A DNA stretch of 64,000 nt from Proales similis (taxonomy: Eukaryota > Rotifera > Eurotatoria > Ploima > Proalidae). The stretch lies in contig JAGVRJ010000003.1 in NCBI GenBank assembly GCA_019059635.1, positions 2,046,001 to 2,110,000 on the forward strand, read 5' to 3'. Below, piece after piece: positions 24,504 through 36,233 of this stretch (position 1 is the stretch's first letter; every line of letters begins with the position of its first letter). The position numbers and the translations under genes are program-made. The notes beneath the pieces are model-generated. The model had not been told where the DNA came from. It did not search any database and saw only the letters and a program-made list of their open reading frames with translations.

Positions 24504-25480
24504 TTATCTTTGTCTCCTTTTACTCTTCACAATTCCACTACTTTTTTTTGAATTTTTTCTAATCAACGATTCTTCCTGACGCGAAGTTTGCTTAAAATTT
24601 GAGAGTTTTCTTGACGTGTCATTTACGACTGTGATTGTTGCAACAAGCTCTTTAAGAAGATCGGAATATGAATACAATAACGATCAGAATAACTTTGCTG
24701 ACTACCTTGAATTGAAATTTGGGATTCAGGTCTACATTCGAAGATTCTCATTAAATTCTCTTGTAACTCTTCCGAATCAGACTGGTCTTGATCTTGTTCT
24801 GCGTACTTTCTGATTGCATCCGCGATCGTCTGAATACTTATTGTTCCGCATCCCGATTCGTCTTTAGAATAATAAAATTAAGAAATAGAAAAAGAAAGAA
24901 TTGAATTGATTAAAGCCAGACTTCTAATAAATCTCAGCCATAATCACCTACCGAATGTAGTGAGCGCATCATAAAGCTTCTTAAAAACCTCATCCCGACG
25001 CTGCCAATAAGGTTGGCAAAGTACGATTAGTTCTGGAAACGACACGCTTTCCTTTCCTTGGAGACATTAAAGGTTTAGTCTAGCTCTAGGTTTAGATTTA
25101 GGAGAGTGGAAAAATTACCTAGAACTTGAAGACTCCTATGGATACTCTCTTCAGTTGCTGGCGTCGGATTTTGACCTGCAAGCCGGATGAGATTCAAAAC
25201 CTCTGAACACGGAACCCTGCCTGTTCGCTTTCGGTCGCAGTCTTTGAACACTCTTCTCAAGCCTTGATATAAATTAAAAGAAATTCTTGCTAACTGATCA
25301 AATTAGGAAACACCTTACAATCAAGATCCTTTTCGCTGTATTTGGTGGCTGCCCATTGCTATTGTTCCACTCGGAGATAAGATTAACAAATTTTATTCAA
25401 ATGTTTAGACTTACTTCACTATCTCCCAGAGAAGAATCGTCGACATCATCACTCCAACTGATAACCGTAAACGCCTTCAT
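24504..25480 (-). CDS. EF-hand protein, light-chain/calmodulin-like (paralogue b)
   Basis: Six small exons (25480-25415, 25358-25319, 25262-25119, 25056-24952, 24861-24706, 24649-24504) join in phase to 218 aa. The product mirrors the upstream neighbour: SEKDLDCLRRVFKDCDRKRT with RLAGQNPTP, then PYWQRRDEVFKKLYDALTTF, then a second pair with DESGCGTISIQT and IADAIRKYAEQ. Of the calcium-loop candidates, DESGCGTISIQT is closest to canonical (D1, S3, C5, T7); DRKRTGRVPCSE has basic substitutions. It lacks the ATG-intron start of its neighbour and instead has a 22-codon acidic N-terminal exon, MKAFTVISWSDDVDD. The C-terminal tail is basic (KSKRRQR). It is probably a fast-evolving tandem duplicate of an essential-myosin-light-chain/calmodulin-type protein; function is unknown. 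Confidence 0.6.
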
Positions 25481-25645
25481 AGCTAGTAAATTTCGAGCGT
25501 TTCTACCTTTTCGACGGTTATTTGACCTCCGATTTCTTCAATTTAAGCAGCTACAGAAATTCGATGAAAAATTTATTCAATTTCCAACGGGAACTGACGC
25601 CGCAAATTAAGTTTCTTATTGAAAAAACAATTTCAATCAAACATC

Positions 25646-26809
25646 TCATTTTTTTCCTCCTTTGCGCTTTGCGGAGCCTTTTTTCTTTTTTTTTGCTTGT
25701 TCGTTAGAATCCTCAATGGGCGACAGGGCCTTGATGAATTCTTGGAAATTAAGCCTTAAAAGCCTGGCCAGGGCAACACAAACGATGCGTTGAGACATTA
25801 CCCTCCACGATCACTTTTCCTTCGTTGACTTTCACTGCTTTTTCCAATAGGTCCATATCGTCCTCGTCCAGCTTATCACCATAGTTCATCAAAATCTTTT
25901 TCAATTCCTCAAACTCCATGATTCCCATTTCTTCTCGATCAAATGCGTTTGCTGCTTTTAGAAGTTCCTCTCGGTAATTTTCATAATTACGCCAGTATTT
26001 CTCTACAATCGGCAGCATATCCTCAAACATCATCATGCCAGTTCCTTTATAGATTATACTCAAGCGCATGTATTAGATGGGCATATTAAAAGACCCATAC
26101 CTGGCTCCTCGGCTTCTTCAATCATTTTTTTGACCTCTTCAAGTGTTGGGTTTTGCCCTGCCATTCTGAAAACATCTGCGATCTCGTTTGGCTTCAAACA
26201 TCCGGTTTTCTTCCTGTCAAATTTATTGAATGCTTTTTGGAGATCTTAAGTAGGATTTTCAATTTTAATTAAATCATTTCGATTTTGTTTGCTTGGATTG
26301 GTACCTGCAATCTCCTTTTCAGAGAGATTGATTTCGTCCTAAAGGGTAAAAATTTAGTTTCGCTGCTTAATTTAAGATTCTGAATGTTAAAATTGGTAAC
26401 TCTTGGCAAGCGGTTTCAAGCAATTTCCTCCATCGGAATTAAAAAGCCCTTATTTGATTTTTTTAGCGTTCTACTCACATTCCAGCTCTTGACTTGAAAA
26501 ACAGATCGGGTCATGCTCACAAGGAGAAAAAATAGTGTTGAAAGATGGGATATAGAAACGTCATGAGTTGTTAGACAATTCTTATCAGCAATGTGCTTAT
26601 TTAAGTTAATTTGTTGCCATCGTGATGAGACCCAGCACAGCGGGTGTATTCCAGCAAAACATGCAAGCAAAAATTCACAAAGACGCTTATCGCGAAAAGA
26701 AAGCTCAGATGGCTGCTGAAGATAGGGCACTGGGAGTGACCCAAATAGTTAGTCGACTGGAAATTTAGATAAGGCAAAGGAAGAAAGGTGCTAATCATCA
26801 ACTCACCAT
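25646..26809 (-). CDS. EF-hand protein, essential light-chain/calmodulin-like (paralogue a)
   Basis: Exons 26809-26807, 26338-26305, 26244-26101, 26044-25802 and 25740-25646 give 172 aa. The first exon is just the ATG, followed by a 468-nt intron, a layout typical of calmodulin and myosin-light-chain genes. The protein starts DEINLSEKEIADLQKAFNKF and has two lobes: DRKKTGCLKPNE with MAGQNPTLEEV, then FEDMLPIVEKYWRNY, FDREEMGIMEFEELKKIL, and VEEFIKALSPIED (compare EEFVKALSPIED of muscle light chains). The calcium loops are degenerate, as in essential light chains. The C-terminal tail is a lysine cluster (AKKKKKGSAKRKGGKK) not found in light chains or calmodulin. The start is 165 bp downstream-strand neighbour of the diverged copy at 24504-25480. 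Function beyond EF-hand is inference. Confidence 0.68.
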
Positions 26810-27620
26810 TAAGATGTCGTCACTCGCCTCTAATTCAGTGCGCTCTATTTAGCTGGTTTATCAGGTATCAGGTAATGGCTCTGAAATTTGTGAGCGCACG
26901 CGCGACGGGCACCTGCTTATGATTGCTCAAGTGCAACTTGAGAATTTTCGCATTTTCTGAAGAATATTTGCTTAGGCAAATCATCGTGAAAACTTGCTGA
27001 TTCCTGAAAGAAAATCTTGTTGACAACGACGCTAAGTGCCAAAGAAAGCGGGCGGACACGAGCGCAAGCGACGAAAACAAGCGTAAAACCTTCTTAATAT
27101 TCCAGATAGAAGAAAAACACTGAAACACGCTTGCAAGGCTTCTTAAAAGAGGCCTAGAAAGGTTAATCAGGCACCTTTTGAAAAAAGGGAGGACTCCGAA
27201 CGGCCAGTTTTTGACGACTAAGCGAGAGAAGCTCTTTGGGCTCCATTTTGAAGGTTTTATATGAATACCTAATTCGCTACTGAGCGCAGTCGTCTCTCAT
27301 TTTACTACGGCAATCAGATGGCTTATATGCAGAACCCATTAGAGTTATTTCACTCAGCAGAGAATGACATTAAAGCCGGATGATTGAACGGAAGCTTCTT
27401 ACCAAATCAATATATACAGTGCCCCCTCTTTCTAACAGGTCTAACCGGGTTCCTTCGCAACCTAATGCAAATCGAAATTTATTTATTTGGTTCATTCAAA
27501 TTTATTGGCATTCACTTTGCCTATTGTTGATTGAGATTAAATAAAACGGAGATTAAAAGACTAACAATGGAACAAAAAATTAAAATACAGCAGTCGAGGC
27601 GCAATGCCTAGCAAACTGTT
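26810..27620 (-). other. Intergenic region upstream of EF-hand gene
   Basis: No gene seen. It contains the promoter side of the EF-hand gene and the 3' flank of the oxidoreductase gene. Short open frames here have no family resemblance. Confidence 0.5.
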
Positions 27621-29021
27621 TTAGAAACCCACATTTACGCCGTTTTGACGGCAAAAGCTGTCGATATTCACTACCTGGTGGTGAGTTCGAGCGTGCTCTG
27701 CAGCGAACACTATCAAATGGCTTTTGAAAGAGTCGTGCATGTTTGTGGGTACCAAAGATGGGTCGCTTTGAAGCAACGCTTCAATATAAGCGTGCATCAA
27801 GTAGTAATCTGCCCCTCCATGGCCTCTCATTTGATTCTCGCTGGCTTGAATGCTATCACTCAAAGGTGGCATCTTTGCAGAAATTGACCTCGATTGGCCG
27901 CTCATAAAGTCGTGGTGGATTATTTCGCTCGAATTGCTTGAGTCGTCAAATACAAGTTCTCCCTTGGTTCCGTATATTCTGGTCCTTCTGGTGCAAATGT
28001 CTTTGGTAAAGGCGATCATTGTCATAGTGGCTGTGGAGCCATCACTAAACTGCATGCTCACTACTTGGTTATCACACACATCGTTGTTTGATCTATAAAC
28101 GCATCGCCCATACTTCGTGCTTTTATGACGCAGGCATTTATTCAAAATTTCGTTTTTAGCGTTCTGGTCATTGCCCGTTAGGATTTCTTCCAAGTCGTTT
28201 AGTTTCTCGTCCAAGTTGTTGGCCTCTGAGCTGAGCACAGCCGAGCATTTGCCGGAGAGCTTTTTGTAATGGTCCAGAGTGTAGATTTTCTTGGCTGAGT
28301 ATATGCAATCCGTTTCTACGGGGCATTCATAGCACAATTCCTTACTATTCAAAGGCGCATTCTCTGATTTGAAATGCATGAGAGAACCAAATGAAGAGAC
28401 TTGGGTGCATTTTTTTTCACCCATCCAGAATAGAATCAGATCTATATCGTGACAGCACTTGGCTAGCAATGAAAACGAACTGTCCGCCTCGACTGCCCAA
28501 TTGCCCCGAACAAACGAATGGGCGAAATGAAAGAAGCCCACTGGCTCAGTGTGTGTGATGTTGACCACTTGTCCAATTGTGTCGTGATCTATCAGTTCTT
28601 TCAGCTTAAGACATGGGGCATAGTAGCGCAGCACATGGCACACTGCGTTTATCCGATCAACACGGTGACATTGCGAAAATATTTGGTAGCAATCATGAAG
28701 TTTAGTGGCCATCGGTTTTTCTAATAAAATATTGTAGCCTTTGTTACAGAGTTGAATGGCTGCTTCTTGGTGAAGTTTGTCTGGCAGCGCGATGATGGCG
28801 CATTTAGCTACTACACTTTCAACCATCATTAACTCATGCCAGTCGCAGAATTGCATTGCTTGGTCGACTTGGTGTTGCTTTGCTAAACGCGACCTTGAAC
28901 AGAATCGAGTATCAACCACAGCTACTACTTTGGCTCTATCCGGGTGCATAGTGGAATAAGAGGCATAGACCTCGCCTCGATTACCACATCCTACCACAAC
29001 AATCTTCACGAGCTCTGTCAT
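27621..29021 (-). CDS. Gfo/Idh/MocA-family NAD(P)-dependent oxidoreductase
   Basis: A 466-aa single-exon dehydrogenase. The N terminus has the Rossmann fold (KIVVVGCGNRGEVYASYS) and the family motif EKPMA (LLEKPMATKLHDC), whose lysine is the usual catalytic residue. The second domain continues VNITHTEPVGFFHFAHSFVR and KCCHDIDLILFWMG (HDIDL, with catalytic-type histidine). Then a cysteine-rich stretch CYECPVETDCIYSAKKIY, about residue 230, may bind metal; CxxC-type inserts with SAKKIY occur in bacterial myo-inositol- or sugar-type members and some invertebrate relatives. A glycine-rich GHGGADYYLMHA completes the C-terminal domain. The substrate is unknown. The lack of introns and the bacterial-style architecture fit either an old intronless gene or past transfer; neither is shown. 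Confidence 0.88.
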   Translation of the reverse strand: MTELVKIVVVGCGNRGEVYASYSTMHPDRAKVVAVVDTRFCSRSRLAKQHQVDQAMQFCDWHELMMVESVVAKCAIIALPDKLHQEAAIQLCNKGYNILLEKPMATKLHDCYQIFSQCHRVDRINAVCHVLRYYAPCLKLKELIDHDTIGQVVNITHTEPVGFFHFAHSFVRGNWAVEADSSFSLLAKCCHDIDLILFWMGEKKCTQVSSFGSLMHFKSENAPLNSKELCYECPVETDCIYSAKKIYTLDHYKKLSGKCSAVLSSEANNLDEKLNDLEEILTGNDQNAKNEILNKCLRHKSTKYGRCVYRSNNDVCDNQVVSMQFSDGSTATMTMIAFTKDICTRRTRIYGTKGELVFDDSSNSSEIIHHDFMSGQSRSISAKMPPLSDSIQASENQMRGHGGADYYLMHAYIEALLQSDPSLVPTNMHDSFKSHLIVFAAEHARTHHQVVNIDSFCRQNGVNVGF

Positions 29022-29148
29022 ATTCTTAAAAAGCGAATTGGTTAAGAATGTGAGTTCAGAGAGTGACTAGTGGGCCAACACTAGAGGCTCGACTTGTTTG
29101 GAAACGAAAGAGATGAAATTAAATTATAATTTTCAAGTTTTAATTCAT

Positions 29149-30126
29149 CTAAGATATGGGACAGTCTTTCATCTGAGAAGCAGCTCCGAGTCCTTCAAAA
29201 GGATTAATATCGGGTACGAGCTCTTCGGGAGGCATTCCACATTTCTCCAACAGATCCAGTATTCTCCTCAGTTGTTCGCTTTTCTGTTCTTTGGAATCGG
29301 AGTCGCTGGAGGCCTCGTAGATTTCGCACATTTGCTCTATACATTGCTTTTGTTCCATGCACTTGCTGATTTCTTCTTGACTCATCGACGATCGTTTTTC
29401 ATTCAAATGTTTGTCGAAGTTTTCTTTCATCATTTTTAATGAAGGATGAAGAATTTCTTTAGAAAAGAGCATCGACAAGAGTGGCTCCATCATTTCGGCT
29501 GTTTCATCGTCCGCTTCGTCTAGTTGACTACTCAATTTTGAAAGGAAATCAGAATCGAATGCAATATTGTCTTTTTTCAACACTCTCTCGCTATTTTGAT
29601 TTAGTTGCTCTAAAAACTTGTTCAGTTGTGGTTTGGAAGAGGCTTGCTCTTGGCCCTGAGTTTCATTTCCTGATTTCATTTGGCTTTTAGCTCCCATCAA
29701 CAGTTGTCGGAAGAATTCCTCTTCGCCATTTTCACCCATAGATGCCGCCTCATCACTTTCGTCTTCATCTTCCATATCATCGAGTTGCGACATCACATGC
29801 TGAAAGTTCTCTAACAACTTTGATTGATCGCCACTCGATTGAAAGGCGTTTAGAGCTTCGCTCAGTTGTTTCATTTGCTCTTTGGTTTTCTCGTCGTTGA
29901 AAATCTGATCAAACAACTTAAGCTCGTCGTCAGTGCTGGCGTTTGCTCCAGAAGTCGATATATTCGTTCTAGCTGGTCGATCGTCATCATCAATGTCATC
30001 AACGTAGAGTTCAGTCTTTTCTACAACTACTGCACTTTTGCTTTGTTCCGACTCAGTTACTATGAGCTTTTTATCGAAATCTCCCAATGCACTATCCAGC
30101 AAATCGTCAAGCTCTTGATCTTCCAT
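29149..30126 (-). CDS. PEX19: Peroxin-19, peroxisomal membrane protein chaperone
   Basis: PEX19 binds newly made peroxisomal membrane proteins and delivers them to PEX3. The 325-aa single-exon protein begins with acidic MEDQELDDLLDSALGDF (the PEX3-binding helix region). A disordered acidic middle follows, then the conserved cargo-binding core: EPLLSMLFSKEILHPSLKMM, SQEEISKCMEQKQCIEQMCE, LRRILDLLEKCGMPPEELVP and DINPFEGL. It ends in CPIS, a CaaX-type farnesylation box as in yeast and human PEX19. It faces the TATDN2-like gene head to head across about 190 bp. Confidence 0.93.
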   Translation of the reverse strand: MEDQELDDLLDSALGDFDKKLIVTESEQSKSAVVVEKTELYVDDIDDDDRPARTNISTSGANASTDDELKLFDQIFNDEKTKEQMKQLSEALNAFQSSGDQSKLLENFQHVMSQLDDMEDEDESDEAASMGENGEEEFFRQLLMGAKSQMKSGNETQGQEQASSKPQLNKFLEQLNQNSERVLKKDNIAFDSDFLSKLSSQLDEADDETAEMMEPLLSMLFSKEILHPSLKMMKENFDKHLNEKRSSMSQEEISKCMEQKQCIEQMCEIYEASSDSDSKEQKSEQLRRILDLLEKCGMPPEELVPDINPFEGLGAASQMKDCPIS

Positions 30127-30315
30127 CTTCGGCCGGTTTACTTTTTTGATTTTCCACTCTCTATTCCTTAATGCTTGTCATTGCTTGATTCAACAAGCGA
30201 AATATAATGCGAGCTAATTTATGATCTCACGTGACGCATTTGGATCGCTGCCGCTTTGTCTCAAATGCTAATTTGTGTTTTAAGAAAAATATTAGAATTT
30301 TGCAGAGAGAAAGCC
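30127..30315. promoter_or_regulatory. Shared upstream region of PEX19 and TATDN2-like genes
   Basis: The two genes point away from each other with 189 bp between their start codons, so the promoters must share or abut here. No TATA element was identified with confidence. An in-frame ATG at about 30271 could lengthen the TatD protein; TTTTGCAG at about 30296-30303 could be a 5'UTR acceptor. Confidence 0.4.
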
Positions 30316-31851
30316 ATGTCCATGTTGGCTGAATCAAATTCATTAGCTGAAGGTCCGATCAAAAGAGAAAAGCGCACTTTACAGGCATGGCTTCTCAAAG
30401 AGTCCAGATCGATAGCTTCGATTCAGGCAGGCTCTTGCTGTGATGAATCAAAACCTCGCTCAGTAGTCAGATTTGAGAGAGGAAGAGCGCTGGTTGATCA
30501 TAGATCGAGAAGCGTAACTCGATTCAAAGAACAGAATAAGGAGCATTCTCTTATTAATAGAGCTAGAAGTGTGGGTAATGTGCGAGCTTCTTACGGCTTT
30601 GAGAGCAGCCAAAGGTCTTTAAATAATGGCCATGAGCGGGCTGAAAAAGATGCTACCCCGAACGAGTGGAAACAATTAAAACAAATTATTGAGCTGAAAT
30701 CAAAAGATTGGGAGGCTTATGGAGTGACCCTGTTTGATTCACATTGCCATCTGGACTTTATTCACAAAAAGTAGCCGCCTAGTCAGTTCAGATGTACTGC
30801 AGTAAATGGATTATTTTTCAGGCTTCAGTTCAATGAGAGTTCGTCTGCTTTTTTTCAGAAATTCAAGTGGATATATCCGAAGTCGTTCGAAGGATGCTGC
30901 AATATCATCTGTCATCCGTTTAGTTACGAAGGAGAAGGTTTTTTTTTCTCTATTAATATTTATTTTTCAAGAGTTTAAGAGAATCGTTTAATATTGAAAG
31001 TTAAACGTATTCATGAATTGGACAGACTGAGTGACCGTAAAGTCTTTCATGTTATAGGCTGCCATCCACATTTCGCAGGACTTTGGACTCAAAAAACTGA
31101 ACTTGCATTGAGAGAATCATTGAAATATCAAAGAGTGGTGGCTGTTGGTGAGTGTGGACTTGATTTCTCTTCCAAGTAAGCATATTTTAACGCAAAATTA
31201 ATTAAGTTTTGAAAAATCTCATGCCTGTTTTAGAAACAGAGTAAGTGTAGGGCAGCAAAAGTTTGTCTTTGAAAAGCAGCTTGAAATCGCACGTGAGTTG
31301 AATCTTCCCGTCGTGATTCATTGCCGACAAGCAGAAGAAGAAGCCCTCCTGATATTGAAACAGGTTTGGCTGCTTCTTTATTTATTTAATACTTCATTCA
31401 GACGAGGTTTGGTAAATCATCTAACCTGAAGAGGCTTGAGCCTGATCACAAGATACACTTGCACTGCTTTACGGGACACCTATCGACAGCTCAAGAATTT
31501 TTGCGCCACTTTCCGAATTCATGCATTGGATTCACACCTCTGATAGGAAATCTGGCCTTAAGCTCTGAACTGGCTGTGATTGTGAAGAAAACTGCTCTCG
31601 ACCGAATTCTTTTAGAAACAGACTCACCCTATTTCATGCCTCGATCGATATATGTAATAATTGAAACAAACAAATATTAAAAACAAAACATTTTTAAAAT
31701 TAAGTTCTACAAGTTTCCAGCTGAACTAGACATATCGCATCCGTCATTCGTATTTGTCACAGCAGAGGCAGTAGCACGAATAAAGCAGATTCCAGTGCAA
31801 GCAGTGCTGAAAGCCAATCGAATGAACGTCCGTCGAATTTACTCTATTTGA
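30316..31851 (+). CDS. TATDN2: TatD-family deoxyribonuclease, TATDN2-like
   Basis: TatD enzymes are metal-dependent nucleases of the TIM-barrel amidohydrolase type. Exons 30316-30770, 30822-30937, 31001-31175, 31234-31363, 31402-31653 and 31705-31851 give about 424 aa. An extended basic N-terminal segment (VVRFERGRALVDHRSRSVTR) resembles TATDN2 rather than the short TATDN1/3. The catalytic domain starts at about residue 145: LFDSHCHLDF (HxH), GCHPHFAGLW, VVAVGECGLDFSSK, VVIHCRQAEEE, HLHCFTGHLS, GFTPLIGN, LLETDSPYFMPRS (metal-binding D). It ends NVRRIYSI, like human ENTSRLYSL. The final acceptor could also be 31714 or 31722. The ATG choice is uncertain by 15 residues. Confidence 0.88.
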
Positions 31852-32013
31852 TAAATTCACTCAATTTCTAACTAAAAATGTTTTCCTCTAATATGAAAAA
31901 ATAGACTTTCGAATCTCAAATACCAGCTGTCTGCCTTTTAAGAAAGTCAAAGAGTTTTTTCCTTTTTTTAATTAATTTATTTGGGTTTAATTTCCAAAGC
32001 CCGTTGTGTACAA

Positions 32014-33689
<1,676 letters not shown>

Positions 33690-34680
33690 ACCGACTTTAC
33701 CTTTAGTTTAATCTAAGACCGAACAGGCTCTAAAATAGAGAGCGAAAGGCACGATTAAAATCGATTTTTTTAATAAGGACTTGCAATGCTTCCGAACGAT
33801 ATGACCAACAAAGCCGTAAACGCACGTTTTCTTTGCTGTCTTTTAACAACTTGGTTCAAATGAAGCAAGCACTCGCATCAAACACGGTCGCTTGATGTGG
33901 AGACGAACAGACCGCATAGAGAATAGACCAAGTGAAAATAAGGGAAAGAGGGATGATGAGGAGGATAGGGAGGGCGAACGTTCGTTTTTGCGCATGTGTT
34001 GAGTGGGGCGAACTGGGATCGCGTTAGATTGAGACTGAGAGTAACAATGACACTGATCTATTTGAATAGAGGCGCTTCTCAAATTGTCTTACACTGCTCT
34101 CAAAATGCTCTTGGGCTTTGAAAGAAAGGTTGACACTTAAGAAGGACTGTTTTATATTCATTTCGACTTTTGACGCATGAAAAAACTGTATTTTGATATG
34201 TAATTTCAGTTCATTTCCTTCTTCTCCTGAAACATACCAGGGAAAAGGGATAAATTATAGGGACGTTTTATTCAAATGAAACCAGACTTTAACGTCATTC
34301 TGCAATTGATAGTGCTTCTAGACCATGTCAACATAAAATCGAATTCATTTCCCCTTTTCTAGCAACCTATGCTCAAAAACGATGAGCGTCGAAACTAATC
34401 TAATTTTTATTTCAAGAAACACACGAAAAAACATTAGGAAACCAAATTTGACAGAAATGGGCATCTAGCTGTGGTTGTAATGCTAAACATGTAATTTTCT
34501 TCTCATCCAACGTCCAACGCCATCCAACGTTAAATACGCCATGAAAAAGCCCCTCAGCGTTTGATTGGGCTCCTTTGCAAGCCCGATGCGGCTCTAAGGA
34601 AGTGATATACTACTATAAAGCTAATTGTAGAAACGAGAGTAATTTTTATCTCAAATCTTTGTTCGTTTTTTCGTTGACAG
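33690..34680 (+). other. Intergenic, upstream of RPS3 and of the 24-codon ORF
   Basis: No coding exon found. It is the promoter region of RPS3. A TATAAA box at 34614-34619 lies about 65 bp upstream of the ATG at 34681. A short repeated run, ATCCAACG/TCCAACG, occurs at about 34506-34530. Confidence 0.5.
34614..34619 (+). promoter_or_regulatory. TATAAA box upstream of the 24-codon ORF
   Basis: TATAAA in the context ACTATAAAGC. It sits about 65 bases upstream of the ATG and is followed by a pyrimidine-rich stretch ending TTGACAG just before that ATG. Confidence 0.35.
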
Positions 34681-34805
34681 ATGGCTTCCAATTCTATTAA
34701 AGCACACGATTCTGTTGATGTTTTGGTGAATCCAGGTAAGTATAATCGACAAGCATACGGAAAATTTGCAAGTACAAAGAATTAGGAGGCTTCAGACATG
34801 CGTAA
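34681..34805 (+). CDS. Possible two-exon 24-aa microprotein
   Basis: Exons 34681-34735 and 34786-34805 join in phase (AAT CCA G / GA GGC) to a 24-residue ORF beginning MASNSIKAHDSVDVLVNP and ending GFRHA before TAA. The donor GTAAGT is strong and the 50-nt intron is exactly the size of other introns here. A TATA box lies upstream and AATAAA lies at 34857-34862. These together suggest a small spliced transcript. The ATG directly follows a pyrimidine tract and CAG, so a 5'UTR intron or trans-splice acceptor is possible. I do not recognise the peptide. It could instead be the first exon of a longer gene, for example the GPCR downstream, or a non-coding RNA. Confidence 0.35.
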
Positions 34806-34856
34806 ATAAGATTTTCGCTTCAGCATTCCTTTTGACTTAGTCTCTGAAGCATTATC

Positions 34857-34862
34857 AATAAA
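34857..34862 (+). terminator. AATAAA poly(A) signal after the 24-codon ORF
   Basis: AATAAA 52 bases after the putative stop codon. Confidence 0.35.
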
Positions 34863-36233
34863 ATGCTGATTTAATTCAGCAGAATCGCACATTAATTCAA
34901 ACGCACGCGAATTTCTCTCGCTCATGGTTATTTGCGGTTTCGGATGGCGTTTTTCCTTCTTAGCATGCCGTCTCTTGCACTAAGGCGCAATATTACTCAG
35001 CATATTCAGAGCAAAGACAGCGCCGATCTATGATGTGATTAGGTGCAAATAGGCCCTTCCCGAAGTGATAAAGCAATTAATGAGCAGACGCTGGCACTTC
35101 GTTTCAATATCGCATTGATGCTAGCGAAAAATTGCTCGACTGATCGAGGCATTTTTGGCTCACCTTTTCGCACAAAAGCGGCGCTCGCATTCTGATTAAT
35201 TTTGGTGAGCTTAGAATTAAGAGAAGCGCGCAACCAAAGTGCAGATCAATCAGGCGCATTTCACTTTCAATGTTTATCGCTCAGATAAACGAGTGAGCTT
35301 TTGCTTAGCCTCTCATGCTCTGAGTTGTTCCATCAAGTCAGCATTGCGCTGTTTAAGATCTCTTATCGCAAACATTCGATAAAAACCAAGAGAAAAAAGC
35401 CTAAAGGGAACGGAGCCTATGAGAATACGAAAGTTGTGTGTAAACTGACTGACGCTTATCTGGTGTTTTAGACAGTACTCATTCATTTTCTAAATTGAAT
35501 ACAACTCACTGAAATCCGTCTGGCTGTCTGTCTGTTAAGTCGAACAATGTCACTTTTATCCAATCTTGAAGAAAGATTAGTTTGGCAAAATCAAGAAAGA
35601 TTTACTCAACTCGTTTAGCTATCATAGCGGTAGACTGTGCATGCTATGAAGGTCTTAATTTAGATGGGCTCGCGACTTACCAAGTCACGCTCAATCAATT
35701 TCGATTCAGCCATGAATCCTGAACAAGAAATGTTTTGTTTTCTAATTAGCCTAAGACAACGAATGCTGAAATCATTAATGCAACAATTATGGTCTAAGCC
35801 CTCGGCTTTTATCTTCATTTGAAAATTGATTGCATTAATTCCAAAATGGTGCGCGTTTATATCGAAATTATTGTTGACGCTCGTTCACTCAACGTTCGGC
35901 AGTTATTTGATTTGATGCTGTTACCGTTGCCTTATCGGGTTTCGCTGGAGCAGTCAGGGGCTTGCTAGGCCTCAAGTGAATTCGGCGTATTCGTATGAGC
36001 GGCGCGAGGCATTAGCCAAATTCAATTATTGCTAATCGGTCGGGCTGCAAGGTTCGGTGAATTAGATAAGCAGCGATTGTCGCAATTATCAATCGCCTAT
36101 GAAGAAACTCTGATTTAATTCTCGCAATATTAATTTGCACGTAGATGCATCGCAATAGTGATCCAGGCCAGAGTATAGCGCACAAGCAATAAAACAAGAC
36201 ACAATTCGAAAATTGAGAGCGGTAATCAGCGAA
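34863..36233 (+). other. Intergenic region upstream of the GPCR gene
   Basis: No supportable exon on either strand. It presumably holds the GPCR promoter and 5'UTR. The reading frame of the GPCR is open back only to 36162. Confidence 0.5.
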
